This document shows positions 1 to 11,516 of a DNA stretch of 64,000 nucleotides, piece by piece. Under the pieces are notes generated by a model. It did not search any database and was not told the DNA's origin. It was given only the letters and a program-made list of their open reading frames with translations. How positions within the stretch are numbered: position 1 is the first letter of the stretch; each line of letters begins with the position of its first letter. The DNA lies in NCBI GenBank assembly GCA_002077065.1, contig NAJO01000051.1:215081-279080 (forward strand), written 5' to 3'. Position numbers and translations under genes: made by a program. The DNA is from Cryoendolithus antarcticus (lineage: Eukaryota > Ascomycota > Dothideomycetes > Cladosporiales > Cladosporiaceae).

Positions 1-1005
1 AAACCCTGTGCTCGAGATTATCATTCGTTCGTACACGAATCAGCTGGGAGCCTCGCGGCCAGCAGCCACCGCGACTATCTGCTGATGCCATTGCAGAAAA
101 CGTCAAGTAGGCGCGACTAAATACCGCGCCCATCTGAGCAGACTCACGCAGCCAGTCTGACGGATCGTCCTGAACGATGCATAATGCATCGATCCACAGG
201 TATCGCTGGCCAAGACGACGGCAGATCTCAACAGCGTCGCTAAAAGTGCGAGACAGAGATTGCGCAGGTATTTCGATCAGATGTACAGCCAAATTGGCTA
301 GCACTGTTCTTGGTAGGGTGGCGGGATCTCCCAAGCAGTGGCTAAGTGCGACATGTTCAAGATCTCGGTGGCGGCCGTGCGGTACCAGACGTGTCGTCGC
401 AGAGTCTACGGGCCCTAAGTCCATGAGTCTCGCAGCCCCACGCATGTGATAAAAGTCTTCCGACTTGCAATCTGAATGGTTGTGAACACAGTCGGTGAGC
501 CAGGCTTGTATCTGCGTGTACGCTGCTTCGCTCCGTGGAATGGTCACTTGATGTTTCTGCTCCAGAAGGGCTGGCCACACGTGACCGTTGCCTAGGCCCA
601 CAATGCAGGGTAAGCTCAATCATCGCGTTGGGGAGTTGTCCGGCTTTTTCCCAACCAAGAGTCACTGTACTTACCTGCTGCTCGGGTCAATTCCATCGTG
701 CCAAGACGTGTCTCAGAGTCCTGGTGTATGCGGCGGATATCGATGTGACACATCCGTTCGATCGGTTCAGGCACTCGATCGACCTGTATTTCACCTTGCT
801 CGCCGATCTGTAGCCCAAGCGAAGCCATGGCACGACACACTAGCAAGCATCCTGCGCAACGATCTATTCCCCATCGAGGTCTAGGAAGTTCGAGCCACTG
901 GCAAGAGTCCCAGATCACTTCGTCGTATCTCTTGTCGAGGAACAGACCCGAGCATGCTGCACACGACAGATTGGTAGGCTTGCTCTCTTCGTAAACGGGC
1001 GACAT
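1..1005 (-). CDS. HET-domain protein (copy B), 3' part beyond the window edge
   Basis: Heterokaryon-incompatibility (HET) domain protein; this family mediates non-self recognition and cell death in filamentous fungi. Exon 1 (675-1005) starts with MSPVYEESK and has a cysteine-rich N-terminus (CAAC, CAGC). A GTAAGT intron at 592-674 is followed by an exon that stays open to base 1. That exon contains the HET core: VALSHC, then LPRT, then TFSDAVEIC, then RYLWIDALCIVQDD. The usual LSHCWG motif reads LSHCLG here, so a core Trp is replaced by Leu. About 300 residues are visible and the C-terminal half lies outside the window. The gene is a tandem paralogue of the broken HET gene at 1691-3821 and shares its layout and intron position. 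Family assignment is firm; the incompatibility partner is unknown. Confidence 0.8.
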
Positions 1006-1690
1006 CACCGGGTAAGCCAGTCAAATGTTAGCAGAGCAAATCGTATGGCCCTTGTGCAGTACAGATAACCTGCACCAGGAATCTTGGAAAGCAACATTGT
1101 AACCCTTTACAGCCACGAGGCTGAGGCACATGCAAGGCTGAGGATGCCGCCAATCAAATTCTACATAACTGCTCCATCGCTAACATCACAAACACCACAA
1201 AGTCGCTGCAGTTGCACTCGCTTCCTGATCCCAGAGCGCACTCGCAGCATGATATTTCAGGATCATGGAAAGCCAGAACTTTGGATCGGTGTACAAAGCA
1301 TGTTCCCAACCGCGGCTAGCCATCTACCTTCGTGTTTGGATGCTCTTGAACATGAATCTGACACCTACGGATATTGCACAGAAAGCCAAGCGCTCAGCGA
1401 CTCTGTGCGAAAGAGAACGCTGATATATGCAACACCGAGATGGCGCACACGCAGCTACGCTAGCGGCGAGAGCGAAGCTTGTGTCCTACAGGCGCTCTCC
1501 AGGGCAGCACTGGTAGTGATCCCTTATTGCGGTGCGATACACAGGTGCAGTGTCGACCATGGGGATCCTTTGAGTGGCCCCCTTCTCTTGTCGCTCGCGT
1601 GCCAGTGTAGCAGATGGCGCTGCGGAAAGGACTCTCACTAGTAGTCCCTCTCATAGAAAATTTTCACATGGTAGCTGGAAGTGCATGATC
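1006..1690. other. Intergenic gap between the two HET genes
   Basis: About 685 bases. An open frame of 185 codons runs through it on the plus strand, but it has no recognisable domain and no supporting splice or start context. I see no gene, RNA or repeat here. Confidence 0.5.
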
Positions 1691-3821
1691 TCATGCACCC
1701 TGCATGAGGTTGAGCAAGTTGATTAGAACTGTCCAAGATCGAATTCGGCTTGAATGCGAGACTACTGTATGGTCGGGAGCCTCAAATGATCTTGAGGATC
1801 TGCCGTTCTGGAAATTGTGTTTTGCAATAGGCAACGTCATCTGAGTGAAACTGCCCTCCACGATCCCGAGTCGTGTGTACACACCGTCACTACGAGATAG
1901 GAGAGTGAGTGCCACAAAGCGACTGACCGAAGACTTGAAAGACTGCACCATGACCAGCGCGCACAGAATGGACCCAGTGTCTCTTGCTAGGCAGAAATCG
2001 CCCCTCTCCGAGATCAACTCCCACACAATGTCCGGCCTGAACTTACATCTCTGACCATTGACGTCTGTGTACCAAGCGTGGACCCAATCAGATGCTCGCG
2101 TCAACTGCTCCGGTGACAGGCGTGCAACATCGGCTTCGAGCTCGAGGAGCCCTTCTGTGATAGCGCCGAAAGGATGATCTTCCTCTGCCGGATCACAAGA
2201 CACACTGACTACTCTCGCCGCTATGTCCGTTGGAGCGGTATCAGAGGGAACAAACTCGACAGGACCTTTCACCGATGCCCACGACCAAGTCGGTGCGACA
2301 TACTCCGATGGGCGGGTGTAAGTATGCGGTGAATAAGGGCCGTAGAGAGTCTGCCAGCATAGAGCAAATGGTAGTTGATATTTCCAGACGCCGGCAAGAT
2401 AGCGACCGCGATCAGCTTTCGCAAAGGCTTCTGCAACACCTCCAATGGCTGGCAGCGCGTCGCTATCGACTGCCAGCGCGCCTCGCGTGTATTGTTTCAC
2501 AACTTCATGCCATGATTCGACGTCGTCCGGAGCTTCCGTCAAGACATCTACCGCGCACTCACAACGGGATCCTTGTTTGCAGACCCACAAGAGCTCTTGT
2601 GCCGTGAAATGGATGATACGACGGCTCAGCTACCGTTCCTGATACGCCCATTTGCGATGTACTAGAGGATATCCCGCAGGCGGCGTTGCGCCGAAAGCTG
2701 TGCGATTAGTCCTCAGAAAGTTGGCGTGTTTATTGTTCCAGCTCGATGTTGGTCGTCGGACACCGATACTATATTCGAGCCCTCCGGCGCACTGCAACTG
2801 AAGCGGCTGGGAGGGAGGTGGCCAGCAGCCGCCATAGCCGTTTTGAGATGCCATCGCGGACAAAGTCACAAGTGCTCCGCTATAGATCGCACCCATATTC
2901 GCTGCCTGTTCCGCCCATTCCGTCGCATCGTCTTGTACGATACATAGCGCATCAATCCACAGGTATCTTTAACCGAGCGAGCGACAGATACTGATTGCGT
3001 CGCTGAAGGTCAGTGAGAGTGAGTCGAGCGGTACCTCGCTGTAATGTGCCTGTAGATTCGTTCGTGTCGTTCTCGGAAGCGTCGATGCTTGTCCCCAACA
3101 GTGACTAAGAGCCACGTACGGGGCCACAAAGTCTTTGTTGGGGACAAGACGAATATGGTTCGTCGAACTTGCGCCAACGTCAAGGACTCTCGCGGCAGGA
3201 CAAGGACTCTGGACTCTCATATTGCAGCGCGAGTGGTTGCCAGTGCAGTCGTTGAGCCAGAATTGTAGCTTCCGATGTGCTTCAGCGCTTCGCGGTAGTG
3301 ACACATCGTAATCCTGTTCCTTCTCCCATGGACATTGCTCCATTGTCTTTCATCTTACATACAACTCTCTCAGAGTATCCCATGGTTGTATCGTGTCTGT
3401 ATGTATGCCACGAATACCATTTGCAGCTGATCGTGTAGATATAACGCCACTTACTGTGAAGTTGATAGATTTGGAAAGTATCGACGTAAGAGACTATCTC
3501 GTACGGATACGACTCCTGGTGCAGGATGTCGATGCAAAATTGGCCGAAAGTACCATGCATTCCTTGGATCACGATCTCTTCTTCGCGGAAAGCGACTATG
3601 CCAACGGCATGCGCAGCACGATACGTAAGAAGACAGCCAGCGCAACGGTCTGCATTGCGACCAAGATCCGATAAGGGAACGCGACTCCCAATAAGGCCAC
3701 TATCCCAGGTCTTAAGATCGTTTAAGCGGAGTGAACAGCAAATGTCGCACTGTACTGCTGCGCTACCAGGGTCCCTCAATCTTACACAGGTCGCGGTGGT
3801 GTCTCCCGAGCTCGAAGTCAT
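1691..3821 (-). pseudogene. HET-domain gene (copy A) with two in-frame stop codons
   Basis: Paralogue of the HET gene at 1-1005. The N-terminal exon (3455-3821) has the same CDIC and CAGC cysteine pairs. The HET core follows: YVALSHCWG, LPRT, TFSDAISICRSLG, then a TAA stop at 2969-2971, then RYLWIDALCIVQDD in the same frame. The C-terminal region (1691-2590) has the family's LPAIGGVAEAF, RGRYLAGVW and APTWSWAS motifs. A second in-frame stop, TAG at 2630-2632, interrupts the conserved QER-x-LSRRIIHF motif. In copy B the codon matching the TAA is CAG (Gln), so the lesion fits CAA to TAA. The conserved phase-1 donor (GTAAGT at 3454) has no acceptor nearby that restores the frame, which may be a third lesion. 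Two sequencing errors are possible but unlikely. Confidence 0.82.
2969..2971 (-). other. In-frame TAA in the HET core (CpA to TpA type)
   Basis: The codon lies between RSLG and RYLWIDALC. Copy B has CAG at the same place, so the change fits a C-to-T transition in a CpA dinucleotide, the preferred target of repeat-induced point mutation. Confidence 0.75.
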
Positions 3822-4229
3822 GGTGCGAGATCCGATCGACGCCTTCAATTCGCGTAATCACCAATGGGCGTGGAGACCGCGTGTGATCATTCTAACGATG
3901 GAAGACCACGTTCGACGTGAGGTAGACTCGAGAGTGAGGCTGAGTCGATGTGCATGGCTGCCTGATCAGCCAATCAAGGTCCACACCGGTACAGCCTATA
4001 TACTGAGGCACCACCCTCGCAAACACTACCTACACACACCCCATCAGCACCAATCCGCAACCCCAAACCCAAGAAAGCACCCGCAACATGGTATCTCAAA
4101 ATCAACAGTCGGCGCTTGCTCGCGTGTATGTCCCTGCGCAGTATGTCCCGCTGGCAATCTGACGTCGACATGGCACTGACAAAGGAAATGTAAACGATTC
4201 GGCACGGCCATGGGGGAGGATGGAGGTGC
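3822..4229. other. Intergenic gap
   Basis: About 400 bases between the HET pseudogene start and the 3' end of the Msb1-domain gene. I see no supported gene. Confidence 0.5.
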
Positions 4230-7200
4230 TCAGTATCGAGGCGACGCACGAGCAGTCGCGCCACTAGCACTCGTGTCCATATTTCCCGTCAGCTCAGCGA
4301 CACGCGCCTTGATGCGAGCGACGCGGGATTCGATAGCTGCAACCACACTATTAGCATCTCAAACACATCACAACGTCCACACTCAAGATGACTTACTCTC
4401 CTCCCCACTAGTCTCTCCATCCTCATCCGTCCTCTCAGTCCTCGGCCGACTCTGCATACTCTGCTCCTCGCTAGCCCTCGCAGCGCGCTTCGCAGCGTTC
4501 TCACGAATCTGCGCCCAGCGATCTTGCGTTAGAGACGCCACAGTAGGCTTGTCTTCGCGCTCTACGGAAGCCTCAGAAGCGGCGTCGTTATGCTGCATTG
4601 TCGGCTCGCTGCGTTCGAGAGGTGTTACGAAACCTTGATCGGGTGTAGGCTGTTGTTGCTCGGCGCGCGGGTCTAGCATGGCGGCTGCGCGAGTGTTGTA
4701 ATGCGGTTGTGGGTGTTGATCTGGGGACTCGAGCTCAGCTATGGTGTGGTCTTCTTGTGCAGACTCGCGATGAAGGTCTGGCGATTCGCGAGGTAGGGCA
4801 CCAGGCATGTCTTGCATCGGGCCCTGGTCAAATCGAGAGAACTCCTCATTCGCGTGAATTTGGTCACTAGTTTTGATGCGGGAAAGAGTCGCTTCTGGAT
4901 CGTTGTACATGGCCGGCGAGGACGGTACCTGAGGCTGAGCTGCGAATTCAGCGGACTCGCGAAGAGCTGGCTGAGGCTCGACCGGAACTTGGGCGGCGGC
5001 AGCAGCAGCAGCGGCAGGTTGGCCAGACTTCTTACGCATGAGCGAGAGGCGTCTGCCGAGAGAAGACTCCGACGGCGGTGCTAGGGTAGATCGCGAGGGA
5101 GGTACCTCCATCGATCGACGGTTCGTCTTGTCCTTGCCGCGACCAAACAGCTTCTTGAGCCCACCACCACCGCCTCCTCCTTGCTTCTTCTGGAGCTTGT
5201 GATCGGATTCAGCGCTCCCTGCATCTTGTCGCTCGAGCGCCATTCTCGCTGCTAGCACAGCTGGATTCTGGTTTTGCTCCACTGGTGACACTGTCCTCGG
5301 CTGATCGACACTCGGCGCCCTGAATGCTGGGTGATCTTGAATGTTGCTTGTCCGAGGGTTCGCCTTGCGTTGAACTCGTCCATGCGTTGGTGAAGATGGC
5401 TTGGGCATCCCGAGCTCCTTAAGCATCTGGTTGGCCGTCACAGGTTCGTCCCGGCGGCGACGCCCAATGTCAAGCTCATCTTCACTGTCATCATCTGGAT
5501 CCTCGACCGGAGTGACAGTAGCTTCGGGTGACTTGGAAGGTACCAGTGCTGGCTCAGCTACTGTCTCCTCTACCGGCGGTGTCAGGGCGGCGGGCATCGG
5601 TGGCGCCTGTTGCTCGATGAACTCGTGCTGCGGCGCCGGGGGTGTCTCCGTTGCTTTCGAGCCAGCAGGTGGGAGTGAGGGCAATTCTCGCTCTGTGTCT
5701 GGGCCAGGGAAAGCAGGTGCGTCAGGCGTAAGAATAGGCAAGTGCTGCGCGCCAGGTGTGGCTTGATAGTCGTTCTCTAGCATAACCGAAGATGCCCGTT
5801 TCGCAAGATCCTCTCGACTCGCACCTTTACCCATGAAGTTGTCACCCAGGTACTGTGCTCGCAGCGCATGCTTGTCGTAGCTATTCGCCCACTTCATAGC
5901 AGGTCCAGCTTCCGACTGCAGACCAAGCGTGAGCACGCTGTTGGTCTTCGTCGATGCAGCGTACTCGTTTCTACCGCGTCGCTGCGCCGCATCGTCTCGC
6001 GATTGAGCTAGACTTGGAGACATGGCAGCCGCAGCAGCTCGAATGCGCGCTTGCTGGTCGGCACCAACGCCTTGCTTACTGGGTGTCGCCGACGTCGCAC
6101 GGTCCGGCTCGAGACCGACCGGTTCAGGCTTCTTGCTCGACGCCTTCCTGTTGCCAAGTCGACCACGCTTAGTGAAGCCGAAACGACTCTTCTTCTCGAT
6201 GATCTCTGCGCCTGCGATCGGGTCGGGTGATGCTCCCTTGACTTGCTCCTCCATGATGAGCCATCGGCCATTCATGATTGTGGTCTCGATCAAAGCGCAC
6301 CGTCCGAAAACTGACTTGCGTTCATTTGGCTCTTCGCCTGCTAGACTAGTCATCCATACCCACCAGAAGACATCGTCTAAATCAATATTCGTGATCGCAG
6401 CAAGTTCGCCAGGAGCAAGGTCGTCATCTCCATGGCTCTTGCCGAAGTTACTTGATGGAGTCTGCGCTCTGCTCCCGATCTGAGGTAGCAACTTATCGGG
6501 CGGTAAGAGCAGTGCTCCAGATCCGTGCTCATTCTCGTCCTCTGCGAAGCCGGAGTTCAGGAAGTCTGCCCAGGAGGGTGTCGTAGGTCTACCTGAAGTC
6601 GCGTTCCTCGAATGTGGAGTCTGCTTGATTCCAGCGCCCTTAGCATGCCCGTTGACAGCAGTCTGCGGAGTTGATGATCCCATGTCAGAGAATCCCATAT
6701 TTGAAAATGCTGACCAGGACTCGTCCGAGTTGTTGTACTGTCCCTGCCTCGAGCGCACATTCGCAGACGAGTTGGTCGAAGCTACACCGTACAGCACACG
6801 CCTGCACTCATCAGTCAAAGCATCGACCGGATCCTCAAAGTCAGATAGCTCGCGTAATACTCGATCCTGATCTCGGTATTCGAAGTGCTTCGCCCGTCTT
6901 AGCAGCGCAAAGGGAGTAGGCGAGACCGCGTCCACGATCATGAGCACCCTCGGTGTCGCACGCTGCATCAACGTCGGAGTCTCCGGCGGATATTCCGTCT
7001 GTGCTAGCAGCGCCTGCAGCGACCGCGGAATCCGCTCGATCAAGCTCAGTGACGGATTCGCCTCGGGTGACAGCGATCGCAGATGTGCGAAGAACAGATG
7101 ACTCGCAGCATCAGCCGCCACCGTCCAGCTCTTGTACCCGCCCTCGAACCCCTTGCCCTCGTCTGATAACTCAAATGCCCACCATCCCGCTAGTCTTGAC

Positions 7201-7852
7201 AACTTTCTGCCACCCAGCCCATTGAGCTTGCCATGTGCCGCAACTGCAGCGAGCAAGTCGAAGAAGTCCCTAATAACGCTCTCCCTCGCAGCCGAGTTCG
7301 CGACAACCGGCAACATCTTCTCGAAAGCATTGCGCTCATTCCGCATCTCCTGCTCGCCAAGTCTGAAACCCTCGTACACAGGCCAGGAGACGACGCCGCC
7401 TGGGATGCGACTCCAGCACCACTTGAGCACGCTGCAGAGGATCGGTGCTTCGGTAAGGCGAATCTCCTGCTGGAGGGAGGCGCCTCGGAACTGGCTTGAG
7501 TTAGATGCATTGTGCTTGAAGAAGTTGACGATGAAGGAGCGAGCGTAGGTCGAGTCGCCATCCAGGCGAAAGGGGAGGAGTAGGAAAGGGGAGTCGAGTG
7601 CTTCAGCTAGGTTGGATGTCAGTAGGGCTTGATTAGTATCGAAAGGCGCATCGCTATACCCCTTAGCCTGAGCTCCGCCGTGCACAAATGTATAAGCTCC
7701 TGAACCTCCTCCAGCACCACATGCGGACTGCTCCATGTTGATTGATATGTCGGCCGCTTCAGCGTCTCGTTTGCGCCATTCGGAATGTCCTGGGTCTTCC
7801 CCTTAACCACCGATTGCGAGCTCTTGCTCCTGAACTTTGAGAAGAGCGGCAT
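4230..7852 (-). CDS. Msb1/Mug8-domain cell-polarity protein
   Basis: Three exons: 7660-7852, 4397-7606 and 4230-4336, giving 1169 residues. The start is MPLFSKFRSK. Intron 1 (7607-7659) has a CTGAC branch site and joins AELRLR to AEALDSPFLLLPF, restoring the conserved block. Intron 2 (4337-4396) has a GTAAGT donor. Residues about 40-450 match the Msb1/Mug8 domain (formerly DUF1708). In yeast, Msb1 is linked to Cdc42 and Rho1 signalling and bud growth. The remaining two thirds is disordered and rich in Pro, Ser and Gln, with a poly-Gly run and a poly-Ala run, and ends in a short basic helix. Likely location is growth sites at the cell cortex. Family is clear; the exact role in this fungus is inferred. 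Confidence 0.85.
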
Positions 7853-8806
7853 GGTCGCACCGGAGTGTGTTCCTTCTGCTCAGTCGCGGCGGCTCATATG
7901 GTCCTCCGAGCGAGCATGTCCGGTGGATTTGCAGTTCGTCCAGGGTAAATGCGATAGCACAGCGCGTGAAATGTCGCGTCGCGATTGAGTTTCTCGTATA
8001 TCGCTGCGGTTTTGATCGATCGGCGAGGACTATAGACACAGGTGCGCGAGGATGAGTATACAATAATGAACACAATGGACAATAATCACATTCAAGGCCG
8101 AATTGAATCAGGGATCAGGGTGACATAAAATCAACACCCGTGCACACGCTTGTCGCGCGTACCTAAGCGAGAGCTGCGAGCTAAAGTGGCTCCGTAGATT
8201 GGCTCTTCCGAATCTCGAAGGACAACCACTCGCACGATCATGGCTTCATTTAGAAGATATCATATGTACATATAGACGCCCCGATCATTTACAGAGCGCC
8301 ACGTCGTCTTTTGCTGCAGTGAGCTGATTCCGTCACGGACTATGTAGTCATTGCGCATGGAAGATCATCGGAAGTGTTTCAGGATGCTCTTCGCTATCTC
8401 AAAGTGAAAGATCGTCGTGATCATGCATGAGGGCGGCCTTCAGCTCCGGTCAGACAAGCAATCCCGCCATGCAACCAGGAATTGCTTCGGGCACGGATAA
8501 CGCACAGCGTCATCGACGTGAACGAAGTGCACGATGTCTCGATGTCTTGAAGATAGGGGGTGAGGTCGGCATTTCTTCGCTGATTGGCCGACTGAGGCGC
8601 CGAAAATAGGTTAGACAAGCCGCTCGCCGAGTGTCTTCTTGAAGTTCTTCGCGCCTTCGATACATCCACTCGCTCACGAAGAACACCGCACTCTCCGATC
8701 ACGAGTCGTTTTGCAAATGGACTTGATACTGTCCGAATTTTGCCAAGCGACTACTTAGCGCTCTGATATTTGTGTTCTACTACGCCAAGACATCATGCTC
8801 TCACCG
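7853..8806. other. Intergenic gap
   Basis: About 950 bases between the Msb1-domain gene start and the Usb1 stop. Only short overlapping open frames without family features. It should hold the Msb1-gene promoter and the Usb1 3' end. Confidence 0.5.
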
Positions 8807-9824
8807 TCATTGCACAGCAGAGCCCCTTCGCACTCGCAGCGGGATCGCAGTCACATCTTGCCCAATACGGACCTTCAAGCCTTTCGCGGGAACGCGATAC
8901 TCCGCCAGCGCCCTCATCAGAAATCTGCCATCAGTCTGTGTCTGTTGCACGGTCTCTGTGTTGGTCGGTCCAGCTGTAGGCGGCGGCTCAAGAGACCACG
9001 CAATGCTGATGTGGAATTTCTGTGAGACCACTCGTGTTGTTGTAGCTCCACTGTCGGCGATCCTGGATGCTGATGGAGTCACCGAGGAAGTCGCGTCCTC
9101 ATCCTCGTACAGCAGAGGCTGATTAAATTCGGCCGCGACGCTGTTCAGAGACTCGACCAGAGATGATAGCGCGGCATCTGGCGAAGACACCTGCACGATG
9201 AGAAACCATCTAGTACGGTCTTCATTTGGATGCCACTGCAAGGTCTCAAGCTTCAACTCGAATGCTGTCACAGAGCTTGCAGCTGCTCTGCATCGTGCCA
9301 GGAAGGCGTCTCTTTGCTCAGCCTTGAGCATCAAGGTACGTGACAGCGAGACATGCAGTGGGATCGGGACACCGAGGTCGTTTCTGAGCAGAGTATGTAT
9401 CGCTCTGCTAGTACGAGAAGATTCATTGAGACTACGGTCAATCAGACGCATAGACTCTTGCAGGGCGTAATTCTCGTTCTGATCGGGAAGCCCTCATGCG
9501 TGTCAGTGGACGTGAGGTCGACCCCAACATCGCCACACAGGTTCTATGTATATCTTGCTTACACTCGATGAAGATGTGGGTCGCCCAATTGCCCTCGACG
9601 TGAGGGATTACGCGTTGTCGACCACCGTGAAGCGTCGGGTCATCCTGCACGCTTGTGCGTACGTTTGACGAGTATAGGTCACGAAATGCAGAGGGAAGTG
9701 GTGGAAGCTCCGTCGCCCCACCGTTCGAAGCCTGCGTCGTTTTGCGCTTCTTCGCTGGAGGCATGACTCCGGTGTGCGTATCTTCTGCTTCGCCGTCCGA
9801 GTCCGAGTAGTCGACGAGGCCCAT
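8807..9824 (-). CDS. usb1: U6 snRNA phosphodiesterase Usb1
   Basis: Usb1 is a nuclear 2H-family 3' exonuclease that trims the oligo-U tail of U6 snRNA and so stabilises the spliceosomal RNA. Two exons, 9563-9824 and 8807-9492, encode 315 residues. The start MGLVDYSDSDG is the usual family start; an upstream extension of the frame lacks family similarity. The 70-nt intron (9493-9562, donor GTAAGC, branch CTGAC) joins HIFIE to WLPDQ. The two catalytic HxS motifs are HVSLS (His about 134) and HISIA (His about 248). A nuclear-type basic stretch (AKKRK) lies near residue 25. Length and motif spacing are normal. Its promoter region (9825-10093) is shared with the divergent Pal1 gene. Confidence 0.92.
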
Positions 9825-10093
9825 CAAGTAGCATACGCCGTCGCTGCTATTAATATGTGAAGTCAACATTGATATCTCGGATGTCTCTACCGACGGCGCC
9901 ATGCGGCTCGAGCTTGATTGGAAAACGACGTCACTGGGTGCGTGGCCAGCCGCGTCAGGAACGAAACGGTAGAAAGTCCCACGCTGCAGGTACAACTGAT
10001 GAGCATGCCCTGCAGGTCTTCATGTGATCTTACTCTCGGACACACATTGCATCCTGTACTTCTCGAACGAATTGTAATAAACATTCTACAGCC

Positions 10094-11343
10094 ATGTCAC
10101 ACGCGATCGACTCCAAGTCGGCAAGTCAACACTTTCCAGCACGTGCATTCACATGATGATTAACAGTATCTCAGGCAGCTGCAGAGCTGATCGACCCATT
10201 CAATGCTCCCGAACCATCAGCGGAGACTGGACCAGGAGCAAGCTTCGGCAGCACCTTCGCCGGCCTACCAGACAGGGAGAGAACGACAACAGCTGCGACA
10301 TCGAAGAACCCTTATCACACGGCTCCACCAGCGAAGAGCGGTGCACAGGACTCCACACGTCCGCTTGGTGCCAGAGGGAGCCCTCCTACCAAGTTCCCAA
10401 ACTTCAGCGAGGAGCCAGTCCACGACCGCAGCGCCCGCCCACACCGCACGAGTGATGCAGCAGCAGCACTCCGCAACGTCGATGGCGGCGAAGGCGCCGT
10501 ACCATCACGCCGCCGCGGCAGCAGTCTTGCCCAGCGCTTCCCAGGCGACGAGAGCCACAAGCCCCTGGACATCATTAGACGTGATTCCCGCAAAGCGAAC
10601 CGCTCGCCTCACCTGAAGAAGAAGTCCATCCAAGGCCCCGACGTGATCGACCGTCTCGATCCGGCTCTCGGCGGCCGCGCGTACCACCATGAGGGACCCT
10701 ACGATGCTGCGGCCTTTGCTCGGAATAGGGATCCGAAGACTGCGCCTATCGCTGCGTTGGGAGACAGTATTGCTGAGACACTCAAGGCGACGCCGCGCGA
10801 GAACATTAAGGATGCTGTTGAGCGGCATAAGCCTTTGGACGGCGTGGCTGTCGTGCCGCCCGGAGAGCCAGATCAGTTTGGAAGGCGGTATGATTATGAG
10901 GAGGGGACGGATATGATGCGTGAGGGACTGAACAATGAGCCGGGGTACAAGCAGTGGCCTGGAAAGGTGAGTGTCGCTGAAATGGATATCATGTGACCCG
11001 TGCTAATAATGTGCAGGAGTATGACCCAGAAGATCTCAAAGGCGAGGCCGAGCCTGGCTTCTCCCTGAACCGCGCTCTGAAGGCACACAAGATCGACGAC
11101 AACGGCATCGAGATGGAGGACCATGCTGCCATCAACCGTGACTACCACCGAGCCGAGCGTAAAGGTACACTCGACGCTCGTGATCCAGTTACCATTGCTG
11201 GTGATGACCGCAAGTACGCTGAGCTGGCGCATGCAAACGATACCGACCTGCATCACAATGAGATGCACCGCAAGGGAAGCATCAAGCAGAGCTTGAAGCA
11301 AAGGATCGGATCTCTGAGGAGGAAGCCGGATCATGACGAGTAG
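10094..11343 (+). CDS. pal1: Pal1-family cell morphology protein
   Basis: Pal1 localises to growing tips and septa in fission yeast and maintains cylindrical shape; related proteins work with endocytic coats. Three exons, 10094-10124, 10167-10966 and 11017-11343, give 385 residues. The first exon is only 31 nt and its 42-nt intron is short, but the join (MSHAIDSKSA to ISQAAAELIDPFNAPEPS) keeps the conserved frame. Intron 2 has a GTGAGT donor and a GCTAAT branch. The family core is clear: SHKPLDIIRRDSRKANRSPH, YHHEGPYDAAAFARN, ATPRENI, RPLDGVAVVPPG-like HKPLDGVAVVPPG, then DQFGR and WPGK-EYDPEDLKG. The C-terminus is basic. The first intron is the least certain element. Confidence 0.9.
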
Positions 11344-11516
11344 GAAGATAAAGCCCGGGCAGAGCTTTGCTGCGTGTGAACATGCTTCGAAAGATGAACA
11401 GAGCTATCGGCGCATGGGAATGTAGACTACGGGCAAATGAGTATATCATGAAGTGCATATAGACCGCTGATATCCCATAGTACATGACATGTAAATTGAT
11501 GTCAACCCCATCGTCT

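Noticed and set aside
1084..1641. 185-codon plus-strand open frame between the HET genes
   Set aside because: It begins at a TTG, has no recognisable domain, and lies in intergenic DNA.
2630..2971. Stop-codon readthrough or an intron rescuing the HET copy A
   Set aside because: Both stops sit inside conserved motifs that continue in the same frame on either side, with no splice sites to remove them.
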